From Steromphala cineraria (lineage: Eukaryota; Mollusca; Gastropoda; Trochida; Trochidae): DNA of 64,000 nucleotides. The stretch's first letter is position 1, and the number at the start of each line of letters is the position of its first letter. The stretch lies in assembly GCA_916613615.1 (NCBI GenBank), contig OU744732.1, forward strand, positions 51,606,227 through 51,670,226, in the 5' to 3' direction. Below are positions 14,042 to 24,264 of the stretch, piece after piece. Below the pieces are notes generated by a model. That model made no database searches. It saw only the letters and a program-made list of their open reading frames with translations, and was not told where the DNA came from. The translations under genes were made by a program, and so were the position numbers.

Positions 14042-17000
14042 GTTGGTACTGAATGAACATTGAAACTAGAATAGAAAACTAGAATGGTATGAGGTGTTTG
14101 GAATATGTCGTCAGTTCAGTAAGGTTAAAGGTGAAATCTATCAATACATAGTTTTGTACCATGCCTTTTAAAGGGGCAGTAGCACGTTTTTTGATAATTT
14201 TATATTTAAAAAATTTCCCTGATAATTGTATGTTAATGATAATGTATTCTTTTGACAGTGTCATAAATCTCATAACAGAAGACAATTATCCATAGTCAGA
14301 GGATAAAATATGAAGATTCACATACAATCTATTGGCGGCCATTTTGTGTGAACACCTTTAAATCATTTTGTGTAAGGAAAAGAAATCGCATGGCTAAACT
14401 TTACGTTATATATTTGGATTATTAATGCTCCATTTAGTTTCAATACAATGTCTTTCAATTGGAACCATTAATTTTCATTTTCCTGACATCACCTAATATT
14501 CCCCCTAAAACGTGCTACTGCCCTTTTAACATAGAAAGAAAGTACTCTCCCTTGTTTGTTTGTAACATGTACAGTACTAGTCTATAGGCCTGTGTCCTCA
14601 TTCAGTGCTAAAAGACTTAAAAAGGCTGATGTTTTGCCTAAATCTTATTGTTTTTGAAGAAGGCACTGGTCTTAGTTATTACTAATGTTGTGAAACCATC
14701 TCTTCTTTTATGTAACATGTGCACGTATAAACATTGATTATTAACCCCTGTTATGTGAGTGCAAAAATCGTCTTGTTTAATCTTAAATTTAAAAAATGAA
14801 ATTATCAATAAACGTGCATCTGCCCCTTTAAGATAGGATTCTTATGACTTCAAGTATCTTTTCACATTTATTTGCTGTGCTGTTTATATATAATCTTTGA
14901 AATTTAAGTTTTATTTATTGCAACTGGCTGTCTTCATCCTTCATTCCCCCTTTGTCCTACCAATCCTTAATTTAGCTCAAGGGAACAAAAGGCAGCAAAT
15001 TAGGATTCAACTCCTTACAACCAGTTTTATGTGACATTTTCACGTCACAGATGTTCTTTACATTTCAGTTGCTGAGCAAATGTTTGTTACCTTAAAGGGG
15101 CAGTAGCACGTTTTCGGGGGGATATAAGGTGATGTCAGGAAAATGAAAATTAATGGTTTCAATTGAAAGACAATGCATTTAAACTAAATGGAGCAATAAT
15201 AATTAAAAAATATGATGTAAAGTTTAGCCATGCGATTCCTTTTTCGTACACAAAATGAATTAAAGGTGTTCACATAAAATGGCCGCCCATGAATTTTAGG
15301 TGAATCTTCATACTTTGTTCTCTGACTATGGATAATTGGTTTGTGTTATGAGATTTTTGACACTATCAAGATAATACAATTAGCACTAGCGTACAATTAT
15401 CAGTAAAAACTTTAAAATACAAAATTATCAAAAAACGTGCTACTACCCCTTTAAGTGAAAAAGATTTATACCATCACTTCTTTTCCAAAAATTATGGAAT
15501 TAAGAAATGATGAAGAAAAGCAAATTCCCATAACATAATCGATATATTGATACTTGAACACCAAAAATGGGTCCAAAATGCAAAAAACTCAGTTTCGGTT
15601 TTTTTCTTTAAAATTTATTTTTAAAGATGTTGTTAATAACAATATATATGTCATTTAAAACTGTTTTGGACGAGTTTTGCCGAAAAGGTTTTTCGTTGAC
15701 ATTTTATTGCAAAAATATAAATTTTGATTCCATGTCGCTTTGAGTTATAGCCATATGAACAAAGGGCATGTTATTATCGCCGAAGTAAAGTATTCTTTTA
15801 AGAAATGGCAAAATAATGAGGATTTTACTTAAAGAGATTTGGTTCAGCAGTTGTAAATCACGGTTCTTGTATGGCCCTCAGTGATGAAAATTTGCACAGT
15901 AGCCGTTATTTTAAGTTATGGATAACACACGCATACGAGGGTGTTATAGCAAACAGAGGCCTTTGCCCTAGGGACGACCCGAGTGCGCGTCAGCGCACGA
16001 GGGTCGTCCCGTAGGCAAAGGCCTCTGTTTGCTATAACACCCGAGGATGTGTGTGTTATCTATCTTATATACCGAAATAATCACTTATTTAACTTAAAAG
16101 CGAAAAAAATCAACAAATTAATTTCATTAAATTTGAGGAGAGCAGAATAGACTTCAATAGTCAATAACCTTTTACTAACCAATCCCCTGTGGCCTAGTGG
16201 TACAGTCTTGGACTACAGCTTGAAAGTTTGAGGGTTCGAATCCCTAATGTTCAACTTTTTTACATTTTACATTTAGAAATTTTTCTTGAACGCTATAGCT
16301 AGAGGATGAGGTTGTTGCAAATTTCATATATCGAAAATAAAATCACATTTCTAACATTTAAGGTGAACAGTGAAAATAAACTTTTAAAGTTTGAGGAGAG
16401 CAGAATAGATATCAACAGTCAATCCCTTCACACTTACCAATCCTTTGTGGTCTAGTGGTATAATCTTGGACTACAAAGTGAGTGTCTCTGTGTTCGAATC
16501 CCCCATTTTCTGCCACGAAATGTTTTATCTTGGACATTTTGCCAGAACGCTATAGCATAAGCATATTAAGGGCGTTATTAATTTTTGTTACAGAGATACA
16601 CCACATCTCTGACGTATAAAGTGTACAGTAGAGCGCAATTTAATATCATCAAGTTCTAGGAGAGCAGCAAAGACCTCACAAAACAATTCCTTCATATTCA
16701 CCAATCCTTTGTGGTCTAATGGTATAAGTCTTGGGCTACAGATCGAAGGGTTGTGGGTTCGAATCCCGCGGTTTCGCTTCTGAAAATTTTTGAGATCGAT
16801 TACTCTTTGAAATTATAAGGTGCGAAACGGAGGGCCTCATAATAAATAATAACCTCCTTGGATGTTATTATTTCGTATAAGGCCCTCCCAGCAGGGTATT
16901 ATACAGTGCAGGGCCCTCCCGTCGGGGTGTTATACAGTCTAAGGCCCTCTCAATTCCATTCCAACGGATGTTCTCCCGAACAAAAACTCGCTTCAAATAG

Positions 17001-20000
17001 TGTTAAATGGGCCTTGAGGTATATAATAAAAAATAAACAACCTCCGAATGTTTCTGTATTGAAATATGTGCACATCGTAAAAGTGAGGGGATACGAGTGT
17101 GTTTGAAAAGAAAACGTCGCTGATTGTACAACGATCTTTTAGTTTTATCCAATCGGAATTCATTATTTCTAGTCCACTTGTAATAGTGGTTACGTGGGAG
17201 TTGAATTGATTAACATCTGTGGAAGTGAATTTCTGTTGTATCTCCTTCCCACTTAAATCTCTAATCTTTCTTCACAGAACACTCAATGCATCATGATCTC
17301 AACTACCCATTTGTGCTGAACGCGGAAGAACACAGGTTCGAGGGAAGGTTGTGCTCCGACATGGAACTATTTTCACTCATCCCTATAGAGCCTGATAACC
17401 TCGAGGAAGAATTGAGGGGCGGGGCTTGTGTGACCTACTTGGAACAGTATCTCAGACTAGTGGTCAGAACAGTCACGTGGGTGAGGTCAAAGGTCTATTG
17501 CATATCACAATCATCAATATCATCACCATCATCATCATCATCATCAACATCGTCATCGTCATCGTTTGGGTTGGGTTTATCCTAAGGGTGTCACTAAAAC
17601 GACTATATATTTCATTTAATTGTTCAAAGAAAGTTTTTTGGATATGTTCACTGAATTTAAGTTCTCTCCCTTTAAATGTATTTGTATACTTTTACTTATT
17701 AATGTTTTATCAAAGAGAAATCCAACTCTCAAAATTTACAACATTAACCCCCTTACAGCGAGAGAACGTTCCGCTGACGACCCCAGCGCGCCACCACCAC
17801 ACGAACGATACTCTGCAGCAGCAACACCCGCACGTGAGTGCACCCATTGACCTTCCTGCTGACGTCGACTTCGACGTCATCAACACAGATCTCATCGACG
17901 TGGACGACGCTTATTACCTAATAGTGGGGAAACCCGACACACTACGGCAACAAAAAGAGGCGCAGTTCTATGTAAGTCTTAAATTCTTATCATTGTAGTA
18001 GTGCGAGTTTGTAGTCACAAACTTTGTTGAAATTCTTATTTCGTTGAAAAGCGGAGTTATAAAGTGATGGTCTGTTTAAAGAGAGTATTTCAAACTACTT
18101 CAATCGAAAAGGAGAAGGATAAGGATATTATAAACCCGATATACCAAGACACATTTTTCTTTCAACTTATGTCAATATCCTTCATAAGATTAATGTTTCA
18201 TTAAAGTGTATTAGGTTAATATTTCATATGGTAAACATTTCGATAGGTTAATGTTAATGGTTAATGTTTCATTAGGTAAATGGATATGTTTCATTAGATA
18301 AGCGTTTCAGTAGGTTAATGTTTCCTTAAGTTACTGTTTCATTAGATAAGCGTTTCAGTAGGTTAATGTTTCCTTAAGTTACTGTTTCATTAGGTTAATG
18401 TTTCATTAGGTTAATGTTTCATTAGATAAGCGTTTCAGTAGGTTAATGTTTCCTTAAGTTACTGTTTCATTAGGTTAATGTTTCCTAGGGTAAATGCTTT
18501 ATTAGATAAACCTTTCAATAGGTTAATGTTTTCTAAGGTAAATGCTTTATTAGATAAACCTTTCTTTAGGTTAATGTTTCATTAGATTAATGTCAGAATT
18601 ACACATGGAAACCACTCACTCATACAAATGGAACAAGAGGCATTTTACATTGCATATCATATGCCATTCCATTGCAAAATATGCCTGGAGTTTTTAGGCT
18701 TAACAGGGGGAGTGTTCTGGGGCTGAGGGGAGTGTTCTGGGGCTGAGGGGAGTGTTCTGGGGCTGAGGGGAGTGTTCTGGGGCTGAGGGGAGTGTTCTGG
18801 GGCTGAGGGGAGTGTTCTGGGGCTGAGGGGAGTGTTCTGGGGCTGAGGGGAGTGTTCTGGGGCTGAGGGGAGTGTTCTGGGGCTGAGGGGAGTGTTCTGG
18901 GGCTGAGGGGAGTGTTCTGGGGCTGAGGGGAGTGTTCTGGGGCTGAGGGGAGTGTTCTGGGGCTGAGGGGGGTTGGGGCTGAGGGGAGTGTTCTGGGGCT
19001 GAGGGGAGTGTTCTGGGGCTGAGGGGAGTGTTCTGGGGCTGAGGGGAGTTGGGGCTGAGGGGAGTGTTCTGGGGCTGAGGGGAGTGTTCTGGGGCTGAGG
19101 GGAGTGTTCTGGGGCTGAGGGGAGTGTTCTGGGGCTGAGGGGAGTGTTCTGGGGCTGAGGGGAGTGTTCTGGGGCTGAGGGGGGTTGGGGCTGAGGGGAG
19201 TGTTCTGGGGCTGAGGGGAGTGTTCTGGGGCTGAGGGGAGTGTTCTGGGGCTGAGGGGAGTTGGGGCTGAGGGGAGTGTTCTGGGGCTGAGGGGAGTGTT
19301 CTGGGGCTGAGGGGGGTTGGGGCTGAGGGGAGTGTTCTGGGGCTGAGGGGAGTGTTCTGGGGCTGAGGGGAGTGTTCTGGGGCTGAGGGGAGTGTTCTGG
19401 GGCTGAGGGGGGTTGGGGCTGAGGGGAGTGTTCTGGGGCTGAGGGGAGTGTTCTGGGGCTGAGGGGAGTGTTCTGGGGCTGAGGGGAGTTGGGGCTGAGG
19501 GGAGTGTTCTGGGGCTGAGGGGAGTGTTCTGGGGCTGAGGGGAGTGTTCTGGGGCTGAGGGGAGTGTTCTGGGGCTGAGGGGAGTGTTCTGGGGCTGAGG
19601 GGAGTGTTCTGGGGCTGAGGGGAGTGTTCTGGGGCTGAGGGGGGTTGGGGCTGAGGGGAGTGTTCTGGGGCTGAGGGGAGTGTTCTGGGGCTGAGGGGAG
19701 TGTTCTGGGGCTGAGGGGAGTTGGGGCTGAGGGGAGTGTTCTGGGGCTGAGGGGAGTGTTCTGGGGCTGAGGGGGGTTGGGGCTGAGGGGAGTGTTCTGG
19801 GGCTGAGGGGAGTGTTCTGGGGCTGAGGGGAGTGTTCTGGGGCTGAGGGGAGTGTTCTGGGGCTGAGGGGGGTTGGGGCTGAGGGGAGTGTTCTGGGGCT
19901 GAGGGGGGTTGGGGCTGAGGGGAGTGTTCTGGGGCTGAGGGGAGTGTTCTGGGGCTGAGGGGAGTTGGGGCTGAGGGGAGTGTTCTGGGGCTGAGGGGAG

Positions 20001-22461
20001 TGTTCTGGGGCTGAGGGGAGTGTTCTGGGGCTGAGGGGAGTTGGGGCTGAGGGGAGTGTTCTGGGGCTGAGGGGAGTGTTCTGGGGCTGAGGGGAGTGTT
20101 CTGGGGCTGAGGGGAGTGTTCTGGGGCTGAGGGGAGTGTTCTGGGGCTGAGGGGAGTGTTCTGGGGCTGAGGGGAGTGTTCTGGGGCTGAGGGGAGTTGG
20201 GGCTGAGGGGAGTGTTCTGGGGCTGAGGGGAGTGTTCTGGGGCTGAGGGGAGTGTTCTGGGGCTGAGGGGAGTGTTCTGGGGCTGAGGGGAGTGTTCTGG
20301 GGCTGAGGGGAGTGTTCTGGGGCTGAGGGGAGTGTTCTGGGGCTGAGGGGAGTGTTCTGGGGCTGAGGGGAGTGTTCTGGGGCTGAGGGGGGTTGGGGCT
20401 GAGGGGAGTGTTCTGGGGCTGAGGGGAGTGTTCTGGGGCTGAGGGGAGTGTTCTGGGGCTGAGGGGAGTGTTCTGGGGCTGAGGGGAGTTGGGGCTGAGG
20501 GGAGTGTTCTGGGGCTGAGGGGAGTGTTCTGGGGCTGAGGGGAGTGTTCTGGGGCTGAGGGGAGCGTTCTGGGGCTGGCAGGGGGTGTGTTTTCGGGCTA
20601 GCCCCAAAACACTCAAGAGTCTTTAGGGCTAGTCCCAGAACACTCCAGAGTCATTTTACAAGGGGAAAGTTTTGAGGCTGCTACACCGGCCTTAAACTCA
20701 CTCACACACTCGCTCTGTTCCAGGTAGTTCTGATCAACACTACATCGCTGGACATCATGTCCAACCCCCTCCCCTTCGTAGTGCGTATCGACCGACCCCC
20801 AGACGAGGGACGTCCTCACGGTGCCGCCCTGTTTGCTGGGGTCCTCGTCCTCGTCATCATCCTCATCGCCCTCCTCATCCCCGTCACCGTCTGTGTCAAG
20901 AGGAGGAGGAAGGCTGGCAAACCCATCTGTAACTGCTCTGATCCCGCCCCTGCTGGGGAAACTGTTCAAGTCAAAGGTACTTATCAACAAATTAGAGTCA
21001 TAGAAAGTGTATCTGCACATGTACACCTATCTGTTACTGCCCCTGATCAGGGTACAAGTTAACATATTCGTCTCATAGAAAGTGTATCTGCACATGTACA
21101 CCTATCTGTTACTGCCCCTGTTCAGGGTACAAGTTAACAAATTCGTCTCATAGAAAGTGTATCTGCACATGTACACCTATCTGTTACTGCCCCTGTTCAG
21201 GGTACAAGTTAACATATCCGTGTCATAAAAAGTGTATCTGCACATGTACATCTATTTTTAATTGTTCTGATCCCGCCCCTGCTGGGGAAACTGTGCAGGT
21301 CAAAGGTACTTATCAACAAATTAAAGTCATAGAAAGTGTATTTGTACATGTGTACACCTATCTGTAACTTCCCTTGTTGAAGAAACGGTTAAATTCAGGG
21401 TACAAGTTAACATATTCGTCTCATAGAAAGTGTATCTGCACATGTACACCTATCTGTAACTGCTCTGATCCCGCCCCTGCTGAGGAAACTGTTCAAGTAA
21501 AAGGTTCTTGTAATATTATTTTCATAAAAGTGTATTTGCACAATTTGAACATTTAATACCAGCTCAGCAAATCACCTATTGAGTAAACCGTTAAGGTCAT
21601 TGGTACATGCATATGCATGTTTTCAAACATCAGATTCATGAAAAGGGTTTGTGCATATTGCAAATTTTCATTTTTATCAATCAGATCAGCTTTTCTCAAG
21701 GTTGTAAAATTAATAAATCCATCATGGCCTTGATGTTTTACCCTTATCAGTAAATAATAAAGGTGCAGTGCTATAAATGATTCTCATTCGGAGGGAAAAA
21801 ATCAACCATTGATTCTTGGGATACGTTCTCGTGATCTCTTCTCATAATACGGTCTGACGGTTCTCAGTTTAAGCGGGTTTTGGATATTCGTTTTACGAAG
21901 TTAACAGCCAAAACCCAGACAAGATAATAAGAGTAATTTACCCCTATTTCCTTGCGCCGAATTTTACTGAACTAGTCAGAACAGGTCACTGTACGGACTG
22001 TATTCAGACCATGTGGGGAGGAAACTGACGAACGAGATCGTATCCATTTGAACTTTAATTCGGAACAAGTTTGATTTCAATAAGACTTCATAATTATATA
22101 CCTAAATTCATTTGCACTCTTTTGGTCTTAAGGTCGGTAAGATTTGTGTTCTTTACTTATTTTATACCTGTCTTTTCAAGGTCACGAAAATGGTGGATTC
22201 GTTGAATCAAGACAAGGGAGGTCAGATTCGAACGTGTCCACAATCAGCCCCCAGCAGACGATCGGATCCCATCAGTTAAGTAGCGTCAGTAACATGCACT
22301 TTACCCCCACCTGGCTGGACCCTCACTATAAGGAGCGGGAACCTCGTTATAAGGAAACCGAACGTTACAATGACTCGGATATCCGGAAGCATGGGATCGA
22401 GATCAAGATTGAACACGTGACCCCACCGACCAGCCAATTAGAAGCTGAGTGTCGTCTTTGA
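13972..22461 (+). CDS. Five-exon gene for an unrecognised type I single-pass membrane protein (339 aa)
   Basis: Five exons join without a frame break: 13972-14041, 17278-17480, 17759-17971, 20724-20976 and 22181-22461. Together they give 1020 nt, or 339 residues plus stop. Every intron begins GT and ends AG, and phases match at each junction (1/1, 0/0, 0/0, 1/1). The product starts with a hydrophobic signal peptide (about residues 1-19). An extracellular part of about 175 residues follows, with possible N-glycosylation at Asn107 (NDT) and Asn167 (NTT). One membrane helix spans about 196-220 and is followed by a basic stop-transfer stretch (KRRRK). The cytoplasmic tail of about 119 residues is rich in Ser, charged residues and Tyr and ends ECRL. 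I see no domain I can name; it could be a lineage-specific receptor or adhesion protein. Additional or alternative exons cannot be excluded without transcripts. The exon model itself is strongly supported; the function is unknown. Confidence 0.82.
14167..14529 (+). mobile_element. Main MITE family, copy 5 (full length, intron 1)
   Basis: Complete copy about 125 bp after the exon 1 donor. Confidence 0.9.
14785..14832 (-). mobile_element. Main MITE family, solo terminus
   Basis: Only the last 45 or so bases of an inverse-oriented copy remain, ending TGCCCCTTTAA. Confidence 0.7.
15092..15454 (-). mobile_element. Main MITE family, copy 6 (full length, intron 1)
   Basis: Inverse of the intron 1 copy at 14167, so the two form a long potential hairpin within one intron. 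Confidence 0.9.
15921..16060. repeat. 140-bp long hairpin
   Basis: Arms of about 60 bp (GATAACACACGCATACGAGG and near inverse, with GCAAACAGAGGCCTTTGCC) enclose a loop that is itself a hairpin (GTGCGCGTCAGCGCAC). GC-richer than its surroundings. Confidence 0.88.
16130..16800 (+). repeat. Three tandem modules each carrying a tRNA-like sequence
   Basis: Modules of about 250 bp start with TTTGAGGAGAGCAGAATAGA or a variant and hold a tRNA-like region at 16188-16255, 16438-16505 and 16700-16775. Each has a near-perfect A box (TGGCCTAGTGG, TGGTCTAGTGG or TGGTCTAATGG) and B box (GGTTCGAATCC or GTTCGAATCCC). Acceptor and anticodon stems do not pair properly, so I do not call functional tRNA genes. 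Confidence 0.75.
17110..17175. mobile_element. CTCTCCCC-type MITE, internal fragment
   Basis: Matches only the AACGTCGCTGATTGTACAAC part of the family, about 110 bp upstream of exon 2. Confidence 0.5.
17278..17480 (+). CDS. Exon 2 of the membrane-protein gene
   Basis: A pyrimidine-rich acceptor ends TTCACAG at 17277 and the donor is GTGAGG at 17481. Entry is phase 1 and exit phase 0. It codes about 68 acidic extracellular residues with two cysteines. The run-on reading frame beyond the donor enters an (ATC)n microsatellite, which supports the exon end chosen here. Confidence 0.8.
17517..17566. repeat. (ATC)n microsatellite in intron 2
   Basis: ATC/ATCATC units about 50 bp long, 37 bases after the exon 2 donor. 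Confidence 0.9.
17759..17971 (+). CDS. Exon 3 of the membrane-protein gene
   Basis: The acceptor is CCCTTACAG and the donor is a strong GTAAGT at 17972. It has exactly 71 codons, phase 0 at both ends. It codes a His/Gln-rich stretch and then an acidic segment with a DDAYYLIVGKPD motif, and one N-glycosylation sequon. Confidence 0.82.
18190..18595. repeat. AT-rich minisatellite in intron 3
   Basis: Degenerate tandem units built on GGTTAATGTTTCATTAG and GATAAGCGTTTCAGTAG lie in an irregular higher-order arrangement. They sit directly upstream of the G-rich array in the same intron. Confidence 0.8.
18705..20577. repeat. G-rich 20-bp minisatellite (about 95-100 units) in intron 3
   Basis: The unit is GGGGAGTGTTCTGGGGCTGA (20 bp), interspersed with about 17 units shortened to 16 bp that lack four bases in the middle (GGGGAGTTGGGGCTGA or GGGGGGTTGGGGCTGA). 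Runs of four Gs recur every 8-12 bases on the sense strand, a G-quadruplex pattern. The spacing of short units is repeated with an offset of about 460 bp (19183-19407 against 19643-19867), which shows segmental expansion. The antisense strand is stop-free for 638 codons simply because the unit lacks stops. Confidence 0.95.
20724..20976 (+). CDS. Exon 4 (transmembrane helix) of the membrane-protein gene
   Basis: The acceptor is CTGTTCCAG and the donor GTACTT at 20977; entry is phase 0 and exit phase 1. It codes the membrane-proximal ectodomain, the single membrane helix and the first cytoplasmic residues, ending with the CNCSDPAPAGETVQVK segment. That last segment and its donor recur downstream as degenerate intronic copies. 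Confidence 0.85.
20999..21540. repeat. Tandem repeats in intron 4 derived from the exon 4 tail and donor
   Basis: Seven repeats start with CATAGAAAGTGTATCTGCAC or close variants at 20999, 21074, 21149, 21224, 21328, 21422 and 21523. The short form has a 75 bp period. Two longer forms keep a copy of the last 50 or so bases of exon 4 plus its donor: tails at 21251-21305 (GT at 21306) and 21449-21503 (GT at 21504). Both keep the coding frame of the exon tail. No convincing acceptor precedes the copies. Confidence 0.85.
22181..22461 (+). CDS. Exon 5 (cytoplasmic tail and stop) of the membrane-protein gene
   Basis: The acceptor is TGTCTTTTCAAG and entry is phase 1; the exon ends at a TGA stop. 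It codes a hydrophilic, Ser/Thr- and charge-rich tail with a run of YKE/RYKE repeats. The 3' UTR probably continues into the duplicated segment after 22600. Confidence 0.82.
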
Positions 22462-22607
22462 AATGTGAAGTGTCGTCTGTGAAATGTGAAGTGTCAGTTA
22501 TTTCTCCAGTGATGAGTTTATGCAATGACTGAGTTATGATCCATTCATAAAATTCACTTCCTGCGTATTTGAATCCGCAGGGATCCTTTAATACCCTGAT
22601 AGCTATC

Positions 22608-23207
22608 AGACCAAAATCCTCGTATCGCTCAGCATATATCAGCCAATACTCGAGCAGTGGCGACACTACCCGCAAGTGAAGTCATCAAGTTAGACTCGTA
22701 TTTTCCTGCAATAAGTGAAACGAAAGAAAGTACATCCTTCAGATGAATTTATAACATGTAAGATTTTCAATTACAAATATTTCGAGGTTTTGATGAGTAC
22801 AGTGTATTCTAATTAGAACAAGATTTTTGTGTGAATACATTGTTTTTAAATTAATTTACACTAATGTTAAGCAAGGTAGACATACTTTATGTGAAAATCA
22901 GTAAAAAATCAGACCAAAATCCTCGTATCGCTCAGCATATATCAGCCAATACTCGAGCAGTGGCGACACTACCCGCAAGTGAAGTCATCAATTTAGACTC
23001 GTATTTTCCTGCAATAAGTGAAACGAAAGAAAGTACATCCATCAGATGAATTTATAACATGTAAGATTTTCAATTACAACTATTTCGAGGTTTTGATGAG
23101 TACAGTGTATTCTAATTAGAACAAGATTTTTGTGTGAATATATTGTTTTTAAATTAATTTACACTAATGTTAAGCAAGGTAGACATACTTTATGTGAAAA
23201 TCAGTAA
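22608..23207. repeat. Tandem duplication, about 303 bp unit, downstream of the membrane-protein gene
   Basis: The segment beginning CAGACCAAAATCCTCGTATC occurs at about 22608 and again about 303 bp later, nearly identical through GTGAAAATCAGTAAA. It starts roughly 150 bp after the stop codon, so it may lie in the 3' UTR. Few differences suggest a recent duplication. Confidence 0.85.
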
Positions 23208-23423
23208 ACCTATTTTGTCACATCTTCGAGGCCATTATAATGTAAATTCTATTTCTTATCCCTACATAAACAAAGATATCTTAACAAAACAATAACTTGA
23301 CACTAATTATTTGTTTCTTTTGCCTGGCGGTGTTTATAACAAAGGGCTGAACAAATAAGATCTTGATTAAATAAGATTAGATACTTTCTTCAAGCTAATT
23401 GCAAAAGAATATTTGATTGTCTA

Positions 23424-23658
23424 TTAAAGGGACAGTCCTATCGGATATTTGTTGTGGAAACGAAATTCAAGAAGACGCAGTGAAGCATTCTATTCTTTGT
23501 CAAATTGTTTAATCTAGAACAACGAGAATGTTACCCTCACTAACATATATGAACATTAGTTTTAAATTTTTTTGCAAAAATCATAAGTAAGTATAAACAA
23601 AGAAGTACTCTTGAATTTCGTTTCAACAAAAAATACCTTGATAGGACTGTCCCTTTAA
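23424..23658. mobile_element. 235-bp MITE with TTAAAGGGACAGTCCTATC ends
   Basis: The termini are inverse of each other for about 20 bp (right end GATAGGACTGTCCCTTTAA). The interior is unrelated to the main family, although both begin TTAAAGGG. Confidence 0.88.
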
Positions 23659-23900
23659 GTAACATGCTAAACAAAGTCGTGATTAGATGTCGATTCTGTG
23701 GATTCTAATACGCCAATGTATTATATGATCAGCAATGAAATAGGTCTACTGGGTTTTATAAGTTAAAACAACTGTTTATTAGGTTAGTGACGATATTTCA
23801 CAGTGACAAGTTGTGATTTGATGTCAAATCTAATACGTCTATTTATTGGAGCACTTGGAAATCCTTACATCATGCCATTTACAATGTGTGTTGTAATTCT

Positions 23901-24264
23901 TTAAAGGGACAGTTGCACGTTTTTTGATTATTTTATATTTTAAATATTTCACTGATAATTGTAAGGTAATGTTAAATGTATTATTTTGACAGTGGCAAAC
24001 ATCTCATAAAACGAGCCAATCATCCATAGTCAGAAGACAAAAGATGAAAATTCACATAACATCCATTGGCGGCCATTTTGTGTGAACACCTTTAATTCAT
24101 TTTGTGTAAGAAAAGGGAACCACACAGCTCAACTTTACGTTATATATTTGAATTATTACTGCTCCATTTAGTTCCAATACATTGTTTTTCAATTGAAACT
24201 ATTAATTTTCATCTTCCTGACATCACCTTATATTCCCCATAAAAACGTGCTGCTGCCCCTTTAA
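23901..24264 (+). mobile_element. Main MITE family, copy 7 (full length)
   Basis: Termini TTAAAGGGACAGTTGCACG and CGTGCTGCTGCCCCTTTAA; all internal blocks present. Confidence 0.9.

Larger units (their letters stand above)
14042..17277 (+). other. Intron 1 of the membrane-protein gene, filled with repeats
   Basis: This 3.2 kb intron contains two copies of the main MITE (14167-14529, 15092-15454), a solo MITE terminus (14785-14832), a 140 bp hairpin (15921-16060), a tandem tRNA-like cluster (16130-16800) and short GGCCCTC-type repeats near 16830-16960. No further exon was recognised. Confidence 0.6.

Noticed and set aside
16188..16775. Three tRNA genes
   Set aside because: A and B boxes are good, but acceptor stems do not pair and anticodon arms are not canonical; kept only as tRNA-like repeats.
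18700..20616. 638-codon Pro/Ser-rich open frame on the minus strand
   Set aside because: It is the antisense of the 20 bp minisatellite. All three frames are open because the unit contains no stop, and the array lies in an intron of the plus-strand gene.
21251..21503. Extra alternative exons of the membrane-protein gene
   Set aside because: The copies of the exon 4 tail keep frame and donor but lack any AG with a pyrimidine tract upstream, and reading through from exon 4 meets a stop near 21060.
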